The position numbers were made by a program, and so were the translations under genes. The notes below the pieces were generated by a model, which was not told the origin of the DNA, did no database searches, and saw nothing but the letters and a program-made list of their open reading frames with translations. Of a DNA stretch of 64,000 nucleotides, positions 27,413-37,007 are shown in pieces (the stretch's first letter is position 1; every line of letters begins with the position of its first letter). This stretch comes from Vagococcus entomophilus (GTDB lineage Bacteria > Bacillota > Bacilli > Lactobacillales > Vagococcaceae), in contig NZ_NGJZ01000001.1 in assembly GCF_003987595.1 (NCBI RefSeq), positions 496,001 to 560,000 of the forward strand, read 5' to 3'.

Positions 27413-28617
27413 GATTGACTAGTATGCCAACAGAATTTAGCGAAGCGATTCCGATCATTCAAGAGTTAGCTGTAGCTGGATATGAAGCCTACTTTGTAGG
27501 TGGTAGTGTCCGTGATGTCCTTTTGGGGAAAGCGATTAATGATGTGGATATAGCAACCAGTGCCTATCCCAAAGAAGTTAAAAGCCTATTTAAGCGAACG
27601 GTGGATGTCGGAATTGAACATGGGACTGTGCTTGTTTTGCATGAGGATCAGCAATATGAAATAACGACGTTTCGTACAGAGTCGCAATATCAAGATTTTA
27701 GACGTCCTGATAAGGTAACATTTGTTCGTTCTTTAGAAGAGGACTTAAAAAGACGTGATTTTACAATTAATGCACTGGCAATGTCTGAGCAGGGCCAGAT
27801 CATCGATTTGTTTGAAGGGCTGAAAGATATCCAAGAAAAATGTATTCGAGCAGTTGGCCAACCTTCCGAGCGATTTCATGAAGATGCGCTTAGAATGATG
27901 CGTGCGTTGCGCTTTTCAAGTCAGTTAGATTTTTTAATAGAAAAAAATACTCTTGATGCAATAAAAGAGCATGCGGCGTTACTACAAAAAATTTCGGTTG
28001 AAAGAATTTATATTGAGCTGATTAAAATGATGACAAGCAGACAATGGAAAAGAGGATTCCGTTCTTTTCTTGAAACAAAGTGCTATGAATATTGTCCAAA
28101 TTTTTCAGGAAGAGGGAAACAACTTGCCTGTTTTTTTCAGTTAAAAGAAGAAACTGAATTGAGTGAGCCGGTATTCTGGGTACTATTAATGCACTTTTTC
28201 ACTTTAAATGCAGAAAAAGCAAGTTCTTTTTTGCGAGATTGGAAGCTGTCCAATCACATGATTCGTCTAATCACTCATGCACTAGCAGGACTGGAGTTTC
28301 GGTTAGAAAACAGCTCGAATGTCGATTTTCTTTACCAGTTGGGACTCGAACCGTTGCTGGTTATAGAAGAAGTATTGGCTCTGTTAGGCAAACCTTCTTC
28401 TAAACAAAAAGTGACGGATGCGTATCAAGCATTACCGATACATTCCCTGCAAGATTTAGCGGTTAATGGGCAAGCGATTATGAGGGTGCTAGACAAAAAA
28501 CCTGGTCCGTGGCTAGGTGACTTACTAAAAGAAATTGAGCAAAAAGTATTGCACAAAGAGCTCGAAAATTCTTATGAAAAGATTGTTAATTTTATTCAAG
28601 AATGCGCTTTAATTTAA
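27409..28617 (+). CDS. cca: CCA-adding tRNA nucleotidyltransferase
   Basis: This class II enzyme builds or repairs the CCA end of tRNAs. The 402-residue protein has the nucleotidyltransferase motif [22 protein letters not shown] (near 29-50) with its two metal-binding aspartates, the [11 protein letters not shown] motif, and [18 protein letters not shown], followed by the helical tRNA-binding body. This is the Firmicute-type fold of about 400 residues. It overlaps dapB by 4 bases and is translationally coupled to it. The same neighbourhood occurs in Bacillus. Confidence 0.95.
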   Translation: MRLTSMPTEFSEAIPIIQELAVAGYEAYFVGGSVRDVLLGKAINDVDIATSAYPKEVKSLFKRTVDVGIEHGTVLVLHEDQQYEITTFRTESQYQDFRRPDKVTFVRSLEEDLKRRDFTINALAMSEQGQIIDLFEGLKDIQEKCIRAVGQPSERFHEDALRMMRALRFSSQLDFLIEKNTLDAIKEHAALLQKISVERIYIELIKMMTSRQWKRGFRSFLETKCYEYCPNFSGRGKQLACFFQLKEETELSEPVFWVLLMHFFTLNAEKASSFLRDWKLSNHMIRLITHALAGLEFRLENSSNVDFLYQLGLEPLLVIEEVLALLGKPSSKQKVTDAYQALPIHSLQDLAVNGQAIMRVLDKKPGPWLGDLLKEIEQKVLHKELENSYEKIVNFIQECALI

Positions 28618-28696
28618 AGCTGTAATTTGGTTCAATCTGTGTTAAACTAAAGGTATAAAAATAAACATCATCTTGAATAAAGTGAGGAGAAGTCTC

Positions 28697-29155
28697 ATGT
28701 CAAAAAGAATGTCAGGATTAAAATTTTTCTTTAGAAATGGTGAAACTTGGACGATTGATCGCCAGTATATAGGGGATTTATGGATCAAACAAGTGACGAC
28801 TAGTTTTGGCCGAATTAAAGGAGGGGATTTTCAAGAAATCCATCCATGTGCGGGCTTTAAAATTGAGATATTAAAAGAAGCTGAAAATGTTCAAACAGCT
28901 GATATCAATTTGGGTGGTCTTGAGCTTGGAATGTTTGAGCGTGCAGTCAAATACGAAGATATTGAAAAAATGGACATGCTTTATGATAATAAAGATCAGG
29001 ATTTAATTTATTTTCCATATTTAGATAAAGGAACGCCAGGTCAAGAAGGATTAGATAATCAGTACCAAACGACCAAAATTGGACAAAACGGACATCTTTA
29101 CATTGTCATTGACCCAAATAAAACTGTTAACGATGTCTACCAATTAGAAGGATAA
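28697..29155 (+). CDS. Conserved hypothetical protein
   Basis: I do not recognise this 152-residue protein. It has no signal peptide, membrane segment or cysteine-rich motif; the sequence reads as mixed beta strands (LKFFFRNGETWTIDRQYIGDLWIKQVTTSFG) with an acidic, Asp- and Lys-rich C-terminal half. The start at 28697 is chosen because GAGGAG lies 7 bases upstream; a TTG at 28673 has no site. It has its own terminator. Good ribosome site and clean coding pattern make it a real gene. It lies between cca and an ABC-F gene with no evident functional link. Confidence 0.8.
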   Translation: MSKRMSGLKFFFRNGETWTIDRQYIGDLWIKQVTTSFGRIKGGDFQEIHPCAGFKIEILKEAENVQTADINLGGLELGMFERAVKYEDIEKMDMLYDNKDQDLIYFPYLDKGTPGQEGLDNQYQTTKIGQNGHLYIVIDPNKTVNDVYQLEG

Positions 29156-29163
29156 AACAAGTG

Positions 29164-29207
29164 AAAAGCCGGTGATTAGGTTGTGATTCCTATATCCTCG
29201 GCTTTTT
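29164..29207 (+). terminator. Terminator after the hypothetical gene
   Basis: AAAAGCCG pairs with CGGCTTTT around a 27-nt loop that can itself close with AGG-CCT. A T run follows. Confidence 0.75.
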
Positions 29208-29301
29208 CCATGTGTAAATACGGTAAAGGCATTCTTGTTTCTGATGCATGTTTCTGTTAGAATATAAAAGATTAAAAAAAAGGAGAGAGGAATGGAATCA
29301 A

Positions 29302-31194
29302 TTGAAAGAATTAAGAATTGATGCATTGACCAAGACTTATGGAGAGAAAACTCTTTTCGACCAACTTTCCTTTTTAATACATGAAAAAGACCACATTGGT
29401 CTAATTGGCATAAACGGAACGGGAAAATCGAGCTTACTAAAATTGCTTGCCAAAGAAGATACACCTGATAGCGGCGTGATAACAGGGCCGCATGATTATC
29501 AGATCAGGTATCTGGCGCAAGATACGGTGTTTGATGAAAACTTAACTGTTGCGCAAGCTGTTTTTTCAGGAGATTCACCCATCCTGCTAGCAGTTCGTAA
29601 CTATGAGCTAGCCTTGCAGCGATTGGCTGACGATGGTGAGGACACAACCGCTCAGCAAGCCTACACCAAAGCGGAAGAGCGGATGAATAGAGAAGATGCC
29701 TGGCTAGCAGATACGAACGTTCGGACGATTTTAAATCAATTGGGGATACCTGATATTAGCCAAAAGATAGGGGAACTCTCGGGTGGTCAAAAAAAACGTG
29801 TAGGACTTGCTCAAGTACTCATCCAAGAGCCTGATTTACTACTGTTAGATGAGCCGACTAACCATTTGGATTATCAAGCAATAAAGTGGTTAGAAAGTTT
29901 TTTAAATCAATATCAAGGAGCTTTTGTTTTAGTCACACATGATCGTTATTTCTTAGATAATGTGACGAATCGTATGTTTGAACTCTCATTTGGCAAGCTT
30001 TATCAGTACAAGGGCAACTATGAAAATTATTTGATTGAAAAGGCACAAAGAGAAGAAACAGAAAAACAACAAGAAACGAAGCGCAAACAATTGTATAAGC
30101 AAGAACTAAGTTGGATGCGAGCCGGTGTCAAAGCAAGAGGAACCAAACAACAAGCACGCATTCAGCGCTTTGAAGATTTAAAAGAAAATCTTCATCAAGT
30201 TCAAACAAGCGAACATGTAGAAATTGATATTGCAACGAAACGGCTAGGAAAAAAGGTTTTAAAATTGGAGCAAGCAACGTTCACTTTGGATCAGCAAATT
30301 ATTTTAAAGAATTTTGAGTTGCTTGTGCAAACACATGATCGGATTGGGATTACTGGTAAAAATGGTTCGGGAAAGTCTACACTACTGAATATTTTAGCTG
30401 GACGTATCGAACTGGAAGCTGGCGTTTATGAGATTGGGGAAACTGTCCGGATTGGTTACTACACACAACAAAATGAAGCGATTGACCCGAATAAACGCAT
30501 GATTCAATATTTACAAGAAGCTGCCGAACAAGTTGAACAGACAAATGGTTCTACTACAAGTGTGGCGGAGATGCTTGAACGCTTTCTTTTTCCTAGATTT
30601 ATGCACGGTACCACCATTGGCAAACTTTCTGGTGGAGAAAAAAGGCGACTTTTCTTACTGAAATTGTTGATTTTACAACCGAATGTACTGCTATTGGATG
30701 AGCCAACAAATGATTTAGATATTGACACACTCACAATACTAGAAGACTATTTGAGCCAGTTCGCTGGTGCGGTGATTGGGGTTAGTCATGATCGTTATTT
30801 CCTAGATAAGACCATGGAAAGGCTGTTTATATTTGAAGGGAATGGAGAAATCGAGTATTTTTACGGCTCTATGACGGATTATTTAGCAAAAAAAGAAGAC
30901 ACTCAAAAAAATCTAGCGACTAAAAAACATTCTGACTCCCAAAATCAAACTACTGAAATTGCTGTAGAAAAAGTCAAAAAGAAATTAACATATGCTGAAC
31001 AAAAAGAATGGGAAGCAATTGAAGATCAAATGGAACTGCTAGAAGTAAAAATTGAAGAGCTAAAAGCAGAAATGAATATCTCTGGTAGTGACTTTGCCAA
31101 ATTACAAGAGTTGCAACAACAAGTAGAAGCAAAAGAGTTAAAGTTAGAGGATATGCTTAACAGATGGGAATATTTAAGTCAGTTTACTTCTTAA
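29302..31194 (+). CDS. ABC-F family ATPase, Uup/YfmR type
   Basis: The 630-residue protein has two ABC ATPase domains and no membrane part. Walker A motifs are GINGTGKSS and GKNGSGKST, signatures LSGGQ and LSGGE, and Walker [13 protein letters not shown] and [12 protein letters not shown] Lys/Gln-rich linker helix joins them (about 240-310), and a C-terminal coiled coil (about 560-628) marks the Uup/YfmR group. ABC-F proteins bind the ribosomal E site and rescue stalled translation; this group is not primarily an antibiotic-resistance type. Start TTG 29302 ([14 protein letters not shown]) has GGAGAGAGG upstream with rather long spacing, so the start is uncertain. Confidence 0.9.
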   Translation: MKELRIDALTKTYGEKTLFDQLSFLIHEKDHIGLIGINGTGKSSLLKLLAKEDTPDSGVITGPHDYQIRYLAQDTVFDENLTVAQAVFSGDSPILLAVRNYELALQRLADDGEDTTAQQAYTKAEERMNREDAWLADTNVRTILNQLGIPDISQKIGELSGGQKKRVGLAQVLIQEPDLLLLDEPTNHLDYQAIKWLESFLNQYQGAFVLVTHDRYFLDNVTNRMFELSFGKLYQYKGNYENYLIEKAQREETEKQQETKRKQLYKQELSWMRAGVKARGTKQQARIQRFEDLKENLHQVQTSEHVEIDIATKRLGKKVLKLEQATFTLDQQIILKNFELLVQTHDRIGITGKNGSGKSTLLNILAGRIELEAGVYEIGETVRIGYYTQQNEAIDPNKRMIQYLQEAAEQVEQTNGSTTSVAEMLERFLFPRFMHGTTIGKLSGGEKRRLFLLKLLILQPNVLLLDEPTNDLDIDTLTILEDYLSQFAGAVIGVSHDRYFLDKTMERLFIFEGNGEIEYFYGSMTDYLAKKEDTQKNLATKKHSDSQNQTTEIAVEKVKKKLTYAEQKEWEAIEDQMELLEVKIEELKAEMNISGSDFAKLQELQQQVEAKELKLEDMLNRWEYLSQFTS

Positions 31195-31213
31195 AAGACG
31201 AAAGGGGAAAAAG

Positions 31214-32161
31214 ATGGAAAAAGATTATTTAGAACTAGGCCAAAAGATCTTGACTGCAGGAACTATAAAAAGTGATCGAACGGGTACAGGAACAAAAAGT
31301 ATTTTTGGCTATCAAATGCGTTTTGATTTAAGCGAGGGTTTCCCACTTTTAACAACCAAGCGCGTGCCTTTTGGTTTGATAAAAAGTGAATTGCTATGGT
31401 TTATGCATGGGGATACTAATATTCGGTATTTATTAAAGCACAACAATCATATTTGGGATGAGTGGGCTTTTGAACGTTACATCAAAAGTGAGGACTATAC
31501 AGGACCAGATATGACTGATTTTGGCCGTAAATCTTTAGTAGATGAGGAGTTTAACCAACGTTATCAAAAAGAAAGTCAAAAATTCTGTGAGCTAATTTTG
31601 ACAGATGATCAGTTTGCTCAAAAATATGGAGAATTGGGAAATATTTATGGGGCTCAGTGGCGTAATTGGCAAACAAGAACAGGAGAAACGATTGATCAAC
31701 TAAAAGATGTAATTGAGATGATTAAAACAAATCCTGACTCAAGAAGACTTGTAGTATCAGCTTGGAATCCAGAAGATGTGCCGACGATGGCTTTGCCACC
31801 TTGTCATACGATGTTTCAATTTTATGTGGCGGATGGAAAACTAAGTTGCCAGCTCTATCAAAGAAGTGCCGATGTTTTCTTGGGGGTACCGTTTAACATT
31901 GCAAGTTACGCGCTATTAACACATTTGATTGCGCATGAAACAGGACTTGAGGTTGGAGAATTTGTTCATACACTTGGTGACGCACATTTGTATAGAAATC
32001 ATTTTGAACAAATGAAAGAACAGTTGAGTAGAGAGGTACGGGCTTTACCAAAATTGGTATTAAATCCAGAAAAAAAATCAGTATTTGATTTTGATGTGAC
32101 AGATATTCAGGTAGAAGGATATCAACCACATCCAGCTATTAAAGCGCCGATTGCCGTGTGA
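31214..32161 (+). CDS. thyA: Thymidylate synthase
   Basis: ThyA methylates dUMP to dTMP using methylene-tetrahydrofolate. The 315-residue protein shows [13 protein letters not shown], the catalytic cysteine in [12 protein letters not shown], and the dUMP-binding [18 protein letters not shown]. It is longer than the 264-residue Escherichia coli enzyme because of the insertion near residues 90-140 typical of Lactobacillales. The downstream folA recycles the dihydrofolate it makes. A GGGG ribosome site precedes the ATG. It lies 19 bases after the ABC-F gene and may share its transcript. Confidence 0.97.
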   Translation: MEKDYLELGQKILTAGTIKSDRTGTGTKSIFGYQMRFDLSEGFPLLTTKRVPFGLIKSELLWFMHGDTNIRYLLKHNNHIWDEWAFERYIKSEDYTGPDMTDFGRKSLVDEEFNQRYQKESQKFCELILTDDQFAQKYGELGNIYGAQWRNWQTRTGETIDQLKDVIEMIKTNPDSRRLVVSAWNPEDVPTMALPPCHTMFQFYVADGKLSCQLYQRSADVFLGVPFNIASYALLTHLIAHETGLEVGEFVHTLGDAHLYRNHFEQMKEQLSREVRALPKLVLNPEKKSVFDFDVTDIQVEGYQPHPAIKAPIAV

Positions 32162-32207
32162 TTTAGTAGTTAAGGAAAAGGATTGTAGAGATTGAAAGGG
32201 GAAAAAA

Positions 32208-32696
32208 ATGTTAGCTGCGATATGGGCGCAAGATGAAGAGGGGTTAATTGGGAAAGAAGGCAAGTTGCCATGGCATTTACCCAATGATTTAAAATTTTTT
32301 AAAACAATGACCGAACATAATACGATTGTCATGGGAAGAAAGACATTTGAAGGAATGGGAGGGAAACTACTTCCTAACCGGGACACCATCATTTTGACTA
32401 GTGACAAAAGCTATCAAGTGGAAGGGGCGCTTGTCTTTCATGACAAGCAAGAGGTTTTAGAATATGCTAAAAAGACAGATGGAATGGTCTTTATCACTGG
32501 GGGCACACAAGTCTACAAAACATTTTTGCCTGAAATCGATGTTTTGCACCGTACGCTCATCCATCATAGATTTGAAGGAGATGCTTATTTTCCAAAAATA
32601 AATTGGGACGCCTTCACAATGGTGAGCATCAGTGAAGGGGAAACGGATGAGAGAAATCCTTATAAGTATCAATTTGAATCTTATCATAGAAAGTAA
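32208..32696 (+). CDS. folA: Dihydrofolate reductase
   Basis: FolA reduces dihydrofolate to tetrahydrofolate with NADPH and is the trimethoprim target. The 162-residue protein has the N-terminal AAIWAQDEEGLIGKEGKLPWHLPNDL, with the catalytic Asp in LPNDL, the NADPH-binding MGRKTFEGMG and ITGGTQVYKTFLP. It forms a unit with thyA (46 bases apart). The family is chromosomal housekeeping type. A strong symmetrical terminator follows. Confidence 0.96.
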   Translation: MLAAIWAQDEEGLIGKEGKLPWHLPNDLKFFKTMTEHNTIVMGRKTFEGMGGKLLPNRDTIILTSDKSYQVEGALVFHDKQEVLEYAKKTDGMVFITGGTQVYKTFLPEIDVLHRTLIHHRFEGDAYFPKINWDAFTMVSISEGETDERNPYKYQFESYHRK

Positions 32697-32733
32697 ATTT
32701 TTGATAAGCATTCAGATAGACGGATCACCCAGT

Positions 32734-32769
32734 AAAAAAGCCGACTGAACTAGTTCAGTCGGCTTTTTT
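32734..32769. terminator. Bidirectional terminator between folA and hemolysin III gene
   Basis: A perfect 36-base palindrome whose arms are AAAAAAGCCGACTGAACT and its complement. It serves both convergent genes. Confidence 0.93.
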
Positions 32770-32801
32770 ATTTTGGTCTCTAGCACCAGTGTGTCAAGAT
32801 A

Positions 32802-33455
32802 TTAGGTGTAAAATAAAACAGAGAAGTACATAAAGCCTGCACCAAGCATCACAAAAAGATGCCAGACAACGTGCATATAACGAATATGCTTCATACTGTA
32901 AAAGATGGCCCCGATAGTATAGGATAAGCCACCTGCAACTAAAAGAATTAAACCACCTAAACCTAGTCCGTGATACAGTTCAGGTGCAGCTACAACACAT
33001 AGCCAGCCCATGATCACATAGATAACCGTTGAGATTTTACTTACATTATTTTTTTTGTGTAAGAAAACCGATTTTTGTACAATTCCCAGTAATGTCATGA
33101 ACCAGATGATGCCAAATAGTGCCCATCCAAGCCATCCTTTTACAACGAGCAGGCAATAAGGCGTATAACTACCAGCAATTAATAAAAAAATCGAACTGTG
33201 GTCAAAGACCTGAAAAACTTTTTTAGCTTTAGTAAAAATCAGACTATGAAAAAGTGTAGAGGTTAAAAATAACAGCACCATCATAGCGCCATAAATCGCA
33301 TAAGAAACAACGTGAATAGGGGATCCTAGTCTTGCTCCTTTAACAATTAAAATGACCATACCAGCAATGCTAAGACCTGCTCCTATACCGTGAGTAACGG
33401 CATTTAGGACTTCATTTAAAATGATATAACGTTTTGAAAACATAGGACTTTCCAA
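32802..33455 (-). CDS. trhA: Hemolysin III / TrhA family membrane protein
   Basis: The 217-residue protein has seven predicted membrane helices and belongs to the PAQR/hemolysin III family. Conserved family residues are visible: NAVTHGIG near residue 18, SSTLFHS-like (TSTLFHS), FDHSSIFLLIAGSYTP, and HVVWHLFVMLGA near the end. The His and Asp residues form a predicted intramembrane metal site. Bacterial members are linked to membrane lipid homeostasis; toxin activity is doubtful. A TTG start at 33455 has AAGGAG about 9 bases upstream; an ATG four codons later is possible. Confidence 0.9.
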   Translation of the reverse strand: MESPMFSKRYIILNEVLNAVTHGIGAGLSIAGMVILIVKGARLGSPIHVVSYAIYGAMMVLLFLTSTLFHSLIFTKAKKVFQVFDHSSIFLLIAGSYTPYCLLVVKGWLGWALFGIIWFMTLLGIVQKSVFLHKKNNVSKISTVIYVIMGWLCVVAAPELYHGLGLGGLILLVAGGLSYTIGAIFYSMKHIRYMHVVWHLFVMLGAGFMYFSVLFYT

Positions 33456-33757
33456 AAAACCAGCTCCTTTTATAAGTGAGATGCCACTTAACTTAGTTTT
33501 AGTTTACATGAAAGCGAGTCGATTGAAAAGTAATAGTTAAGAATTTAATCGACAACTTTACTTTTTTTTCATAAATCAGTTATTTTAAATGACGAAAGCA
33601 GAAAATAATTGTATAATATAGAAAGTATATAGGTTAGTCCCTATCAAAGAGAACGGTCTTCATTTGATAGGAAAATCTGTTAGGATCAGACTGATTGATT
33701 CTTCAATGAATATTTCCAAAACTTGTTTGTAACGTTTTGGAAGAAAGAGGTTATACG
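33456..33757 (+). other. Non-coding region with structured degV leader
   Basis: A TATAAT at 33612-33617 with a weak ATGACG 17 bases before it may be the degV promoter. The leader of about 135 bases can form CCTATCAAA with TTTGATAGG (33640-33671) and TTCCAAAAC with GTTTTGGAA (33714-33742, 11-nt loop). The last stem ends 3-4 bases before the ribosome site. It matches no riboswitch I recognise. The region 33456-33588 holds only the upstream region of trhA. Confidence 0.55.
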
Positions 33758-34597
33758 ATGTCAAAAATTAAAATTGTTACAGATTCTTCTTGCACAATGG
33801 AGGCAGAAACTGTTAAAAAACTTGGAATTCATGTGATTGCACTTTCTGTTATGGTTGATGGTGTTATTTATGCAAATGATGAAAACTTACCTGGTGAAAA
33901 ATTTATGGAGATGATGGCTCATTCAAAAGCACTACCTAAAACCAGCCAGCCTCCAATTGGAGAATTTGCAGAGCTATATGATAAATTAGGACAAGATGGT
34001 AGTAAAATTATTTCAATCCATATGACAGAAGCGCTCAGTGGAACCGTCAATGCAGCTCGACAAGCAGCCCAGCTTTCACAAGCCGATGTGACGGTAATAG
34101 ACAGTGATTTCACGGATCAAGGATTGTCTTTCCAAGTAATTCGTGCGGCTCAATTAGCAAATGAAGGGGCTTCTTTAGAAGAAATTGTCGCAGAAGTTGA
34201 AAAAGTTAAAAAGAATACCAAACTGTATATCGGCATTTCAAATTTAGATAATCTTGTTAAAGGTGGCAGAATTAGTCGTGTTGCGGGTATGCTGTCTAGT
34301 ATTTTCAACATGAAAGTGGTTATGGAGCTTTTAAACACAGAGTTAATTGTTGAAACAAAAGGTAGAGGTGTAAAAACGTTTAATAAATGGTTTTCTGAAT
34401 TTAAAAACGAGTTACAAAGTCTGCCAGTGAAAGCCATTGGAATTTCTCATGCGGAAGGATTAGAAATAACGCAAGGATTTAAAGAAGCTTTGCAAGAAGC
34501 CTTCCCAGATATTCATATTCCTTTGTTGCATACGAACCCAGTAATTGCAACACATGCGGGTAAAGGTGCTTTTGCCATTATGTTTTACACGGATTAG
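33758..34597 (+). CDS. DegV-family fatty-acid-binding protein
   Basis: The 279-residue protein belongs to the DegV family (FakB-like), which binds a fatty acid for phosphorylation by the FakA kinase so that exogenous fatty acids enter phospholipids. The family pattern is clear: KIVTDSSCTM, KTSQPPIGEF near residue 68, ISIHMTEALSGTVNAARQA, VIDSDFTDQGLSF, and GRISRVAGMLSSIFNMKVV. ATG 33758 has AGAGG 7 bases upstream. It is single, with its own terminator. Which fatty acid it binds, or whether it serves FakA at all, cannot be read from the sequence. Confidence 0.92.
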   Translation: MSKIKIVTDSSCTMEAETVKKLGIHVIALSVMVDGVIYANDENLPGEKFMEMMAHSKALPKTSQPPIGEFAELYDKLGQDGSKIISIHMTEALSGTVNAARQAAQLSQADVTVIDSDFTDQGLSFQVIRAAQLANEGASLEEIVAEVEKVKKNTKLYIGISNLDNLVKGGRISRVAGMLSSIFNMKVVMELLNTELIVETKGRGVKTFNKWFSEFKNELQSLPVKAIGISHAEGLEITQGFKEALQEAFPDIHIPLLHTNPVIATHAGKGAFAIMFYTD

Positions 34598-34599
34598 TG

Positions 34600-34627
34600 A
34601 AAAGCAGATCATTATGGTCTGCTTTTT
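34600..34627 (+). terminator. Terminator after degV
   Basis: AAAAGCAGA and TCTGCTTTT pair around a 9-nt loop, with a T run. Confidence 0.85.
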
Positions 34628-34656
34628 AGTTATTAGTAGAAGTGAGGAGTACAAAC

Positions 34657-35559
34657 ATGCAGAAACTTAAAAGTCTGAAAAAATTGAAAGGATTAGCGTT
34701 TTTATTTATTGGTGTAACAATTATCACTTTTTGTGTACTAAGTTTTGTTTTTCCTAAAGCGGAGCAACGTTTGGGTACTACGACCAAAACTAGTTTGACC
34801 AAAAAATTAACACAAAAAGAGGTGATCCGTTTCGTTGCCTTGGGTGATTCGCTTACAGAAGGTGTAGGAGATAGTACAAATGCTGGTGGATTTGTTCCTT
34901 TACTAAGTCAAGCATTGACTGATAAATATCAATTAAATGCAGTTCAGACAGATAATTATGGGAAAGCTGGAAATCGGACAGATCAAATACTTGCACGAAT
35001 AAAAAAATCGACCAAAATGCAGCAATCAATCAAAAAAGCAGATGTCATAACGCTCACAACGGGCGGCAATGATGTAATGAAAGTTGTAAGGAATGAGTTG
35101 ATGAACGGAATTAATGTAGGAAGTTTTACATCACCGCAGAAAGACTATGTGAAAAATCTGTCTAAATTATATGCTGAGATTAGAAAATTGAATAAGGATG
35201 CACCTATCTATCAATTAGGAATATACAATCCTTTTTATTTAAGTTTTTCCGATATTACAGAACTTCAAACAATTGTAGACAATTGGAATAGTACCTCAGA
35301 AAAAGCAGTGAAGAAGCAAAAAAATGCGTACTTCATTCCTATTAATGATTTACTATATAAAGGAATTGACGGGAAAATCGGGGTAGATACCAAAATAAAT
35401 TCTGATGAAACTACTGAGAGTGGGAAAGTCAGTCAAACAATCAATAATTTGATTTCTACTACAGATAATTTTCATCCTAATAATTTAGGCTATCAAATTA
35501 TGTCAAATGCTTTTCAAAAAGAACTAGATACAACCAAGACAAAATGGTTATCTAAATAA
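34657..35559 (+). CDS. SGNH/GDSL hydrolase (YpmR-like), membrane anchored
   Basis: The 300-residue protein has an N-terminal membrane helix (about 12-35) and an extracellular SGNH hydrolase domain. Block I is ALGDSLTEGVG with the catalytic Ser, block III TGGNDVMK, and block V DNFHPNNLGYQ with the catalytic Asp and His. Such enzymes cleave esters or lipids. The start at 34657 has GAGGAG upstream; the GTG at 34642 overlaps that site. Position before ypmS and after degV matches Bacillus ypmR. The physiological substrate is unknown. Confidence 0.9.
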   Translation: MQKLKSLKKLKGLAFLFIGVTIITFCVLSFVFPKAEQRLGTTTKTSLTKKLTQKEVIRFVALGDSLTEGVGDSTNAGGFVPLLSQALTDKYQLNAVQTDNYGKAGNRTDQILARIKKSTKMQQSIKKADVITLTTGGNDVMKVVRNELMNGINVGSFTSPQKDYVKNLSKLYAEIRKLNKDAPIYQLGIYNPFYLSFSDITELQTIVDNWNSTSEKAVKKQKNAYFIPINDLLYKGIDGKIGVDTKINSDETTESGKVSQTINNLISTTDNFHPNNLGYQIMSNAFQKELDTTKTKWLSK

Positions 35560-35574
35560 AAATGGAGGAAAAAA

Positions 35575-36207
35575 ATGAGTAGAACGAGTCAGCAAACAAA
35601 AAAAAGTGATTTTTTTAAAAAGCCAAAAAATGGTTGGCGTGCAGCCTTTTTAATCCTATTAGCCATTATTCTTTCGTGTTCGTTATTTATTTGGGTACGA
35701 GTGACAAGCAACCGTGAACCCAATTACGTGCCTACGCAGCAAACGACAAGCAAAGTTGGAAATCCGAGTTTTCAAGTCAATTTGACTAAAAAGCAAGTCA
35801 ATGAATTGATTGATTATTATTTGAATGATTATCAAAAGAAAAGTGGGATTAGCTATTCTTTTTATTTAGAAGATCAAGCCTTATTAAAAGGAACTTTTGA
35901 AGTTTTAGGACATGACATTGGCTTTTACTTATACTTTGATCCATATGTAATGGAGAACGGAGATATTCAATTAAAGGCAAAGAGCCTTTCAATTGGGACA
36001 CTTGCCTTGCCAATGTCACAAATCATGCGTTATATTGCGAATAACTACAACTTGCCTAAATGGGTGGAAGTAAATGCAAAAGAGCAAAATTTAACGATTC
36101 ATTTAAGTCAGTTAAAATTAAAATCAGGCCTAGTAGTTAAGGCTTCTAAGATAAATTTAATAGACAACGAGATTCGGTTTAATGTTTATTTACCTATAAA
36201 AAAATAA
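35575..36207 (+). CDS. YpmS-family membrane-anchored protein (DUF2140)
   Basis: The 210-residue protein has one N-terminal membrane helix (about 20-42) and an extracellular beta-rich domain (VNLTKKQVNELIDYYLNDYQ, FLYFDPYVMENGDIQLKAKSLSIGTLALP) matching DUF2140/YpmS. Function is unknown. It follows the SGNH hydrolase by 15 bases, and the ypmR-ypmS pair is conserved in many Firmicutes, suggesting that the two act together at the outer face of the membrane. GGAGG precedes the ATG. Confidence 0.87.
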   Translation: MSRTSQQTKKSDFFKKPKNGWRAAFLILLAIILSCSLFIWVRVTSNREPNYVPTQQTTSKVGNPSFQVNLTKKQVNELIDYYLNDYQKKSGISYSFYLEDQALLKGTFEVLGHDIGFYLYFDPYVMENGDIQLKAKSLSIGTLALPMSQIMRYIANNYNLPKWVEVNAKEQNLTIHLSQLKLKSGLVVKASKINLIDNEIRFNVYLPIKK

Positions 36208-36231
36208 GAATATAAGAAAGGGGAAACGACA

Positions 36232-36753
36232 ATGAAAGAAACGGCTATTTTTGCGGGAGGTTGCTTTTGGTGTATGGTCAAACCTTTTGATACGCAACCT
36301 GGAATTTTCTCTGTCACTTCAGGCTATACAGGAGGACACGTTGTAAATCCAACTTATGAACAAGTGTGTTCTGGTAAAACAGGTCATACAGAAGCCGTTG
36401 AGATTGTTTATGATCCGGAAATTATCTCTTACGAAGAACTGGTAGAGATCTACTGGCAGCAGACGGATCCTACAGATGCTTTTGGACAATTCCAAGATCG
36501 AGGAGATAGCTATCGTCCTGTTATTTTTTACCAAACACAAGAGCAAAAGTTCGTCGCTGAAAAAAGTAGAGCTGCGCTACAAACTAGTGGACGGTATGAT
36601 CAACCAATTGTTACAAAAATTGAACAACAAAAGCCTTTTTATCCAGCTGAAGAGTATCATCAAGACTTTTATCAAAAGGATCCAAAGAGATATCAGGCTG
36701 AAACCACTCCACGTCAGAAGTTTCTACAAGCTCACTGGGGTAAAGAAAAATGA
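36232..36753 (+). CDS. msrA: Peptide methionine sulfoxide reductase A
   Basis: MsrA reduces the S form of methionine sulfoxide in oxidised proteins. The catalytic motif GGCFWC (C11 nucleophile, C14) is at the N-terminus, followed by [33 protein letters not shown]. The length of 173 residues is normal. GAAAGGGG precedes the ATG. Its stop overlaps the yozE start by 4 bases. msrB is not next to it here, although the two are neighbours in Bacillus. Confidence 0.97.
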   Translation: MKETAIFAGGCFWCMVKPFDTQPGIFSVTSGYTGGHVVNPTYEQVCSGKTGHTEAVEIVYDPEIISYEELVEIYWQQTDPTDAFGQFQDRGDSYRPVIFYQTQEQKFVAEKSRAALQTSGRYDQPIVTKIEQQKPFYPAEEYHQDFYQKDPKRYQAETTPRQKFLQAHWGKEK

Positions 36754-36971
36754 ACAGAAGTTTTTATGAGTATTTAATGACGCTTAAAGGACCCAATATC
36801 AGTGAGCCAGAAACCAAATTTGCAAACGATGTTGGCGAGGATCTATCTTTTCCAAAACATTCAAAAAACTATCAGGAAATTTCTCATTACCTAGAATTCA
36901 ATGCTTATTACATCGATAATATGGATTTGTTTGATGAGGTATGGGAGCAATACGTTGAAAATAATGCTTAA
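36750..36971 (+). CDS. yozE: YozE family protein (UPF0346)
   Basis: This 73-residue acidic helical protein matches the YozE family ([39 protein letters not shown]). It is a small three-helix fold of unknown function that is common in low-GC Gram-positives. It overlaps msrA by 4 bases, the same linkage as in Bacillus, so it is coupled to methionine sulfoxide repair at least in expression. Confidence 0.92.
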   Translation: MNRSFYEYLMTLKGPNISEPETKFANDVGEDLSFPKHSKNYQEISHYLEFNAYYIDNMDLFDEVWEQYVENNA

Positions 36972-37007
36972 AAAACTGTTGGATAGACGGAGAAAGAAAG
37001 TGGAATT

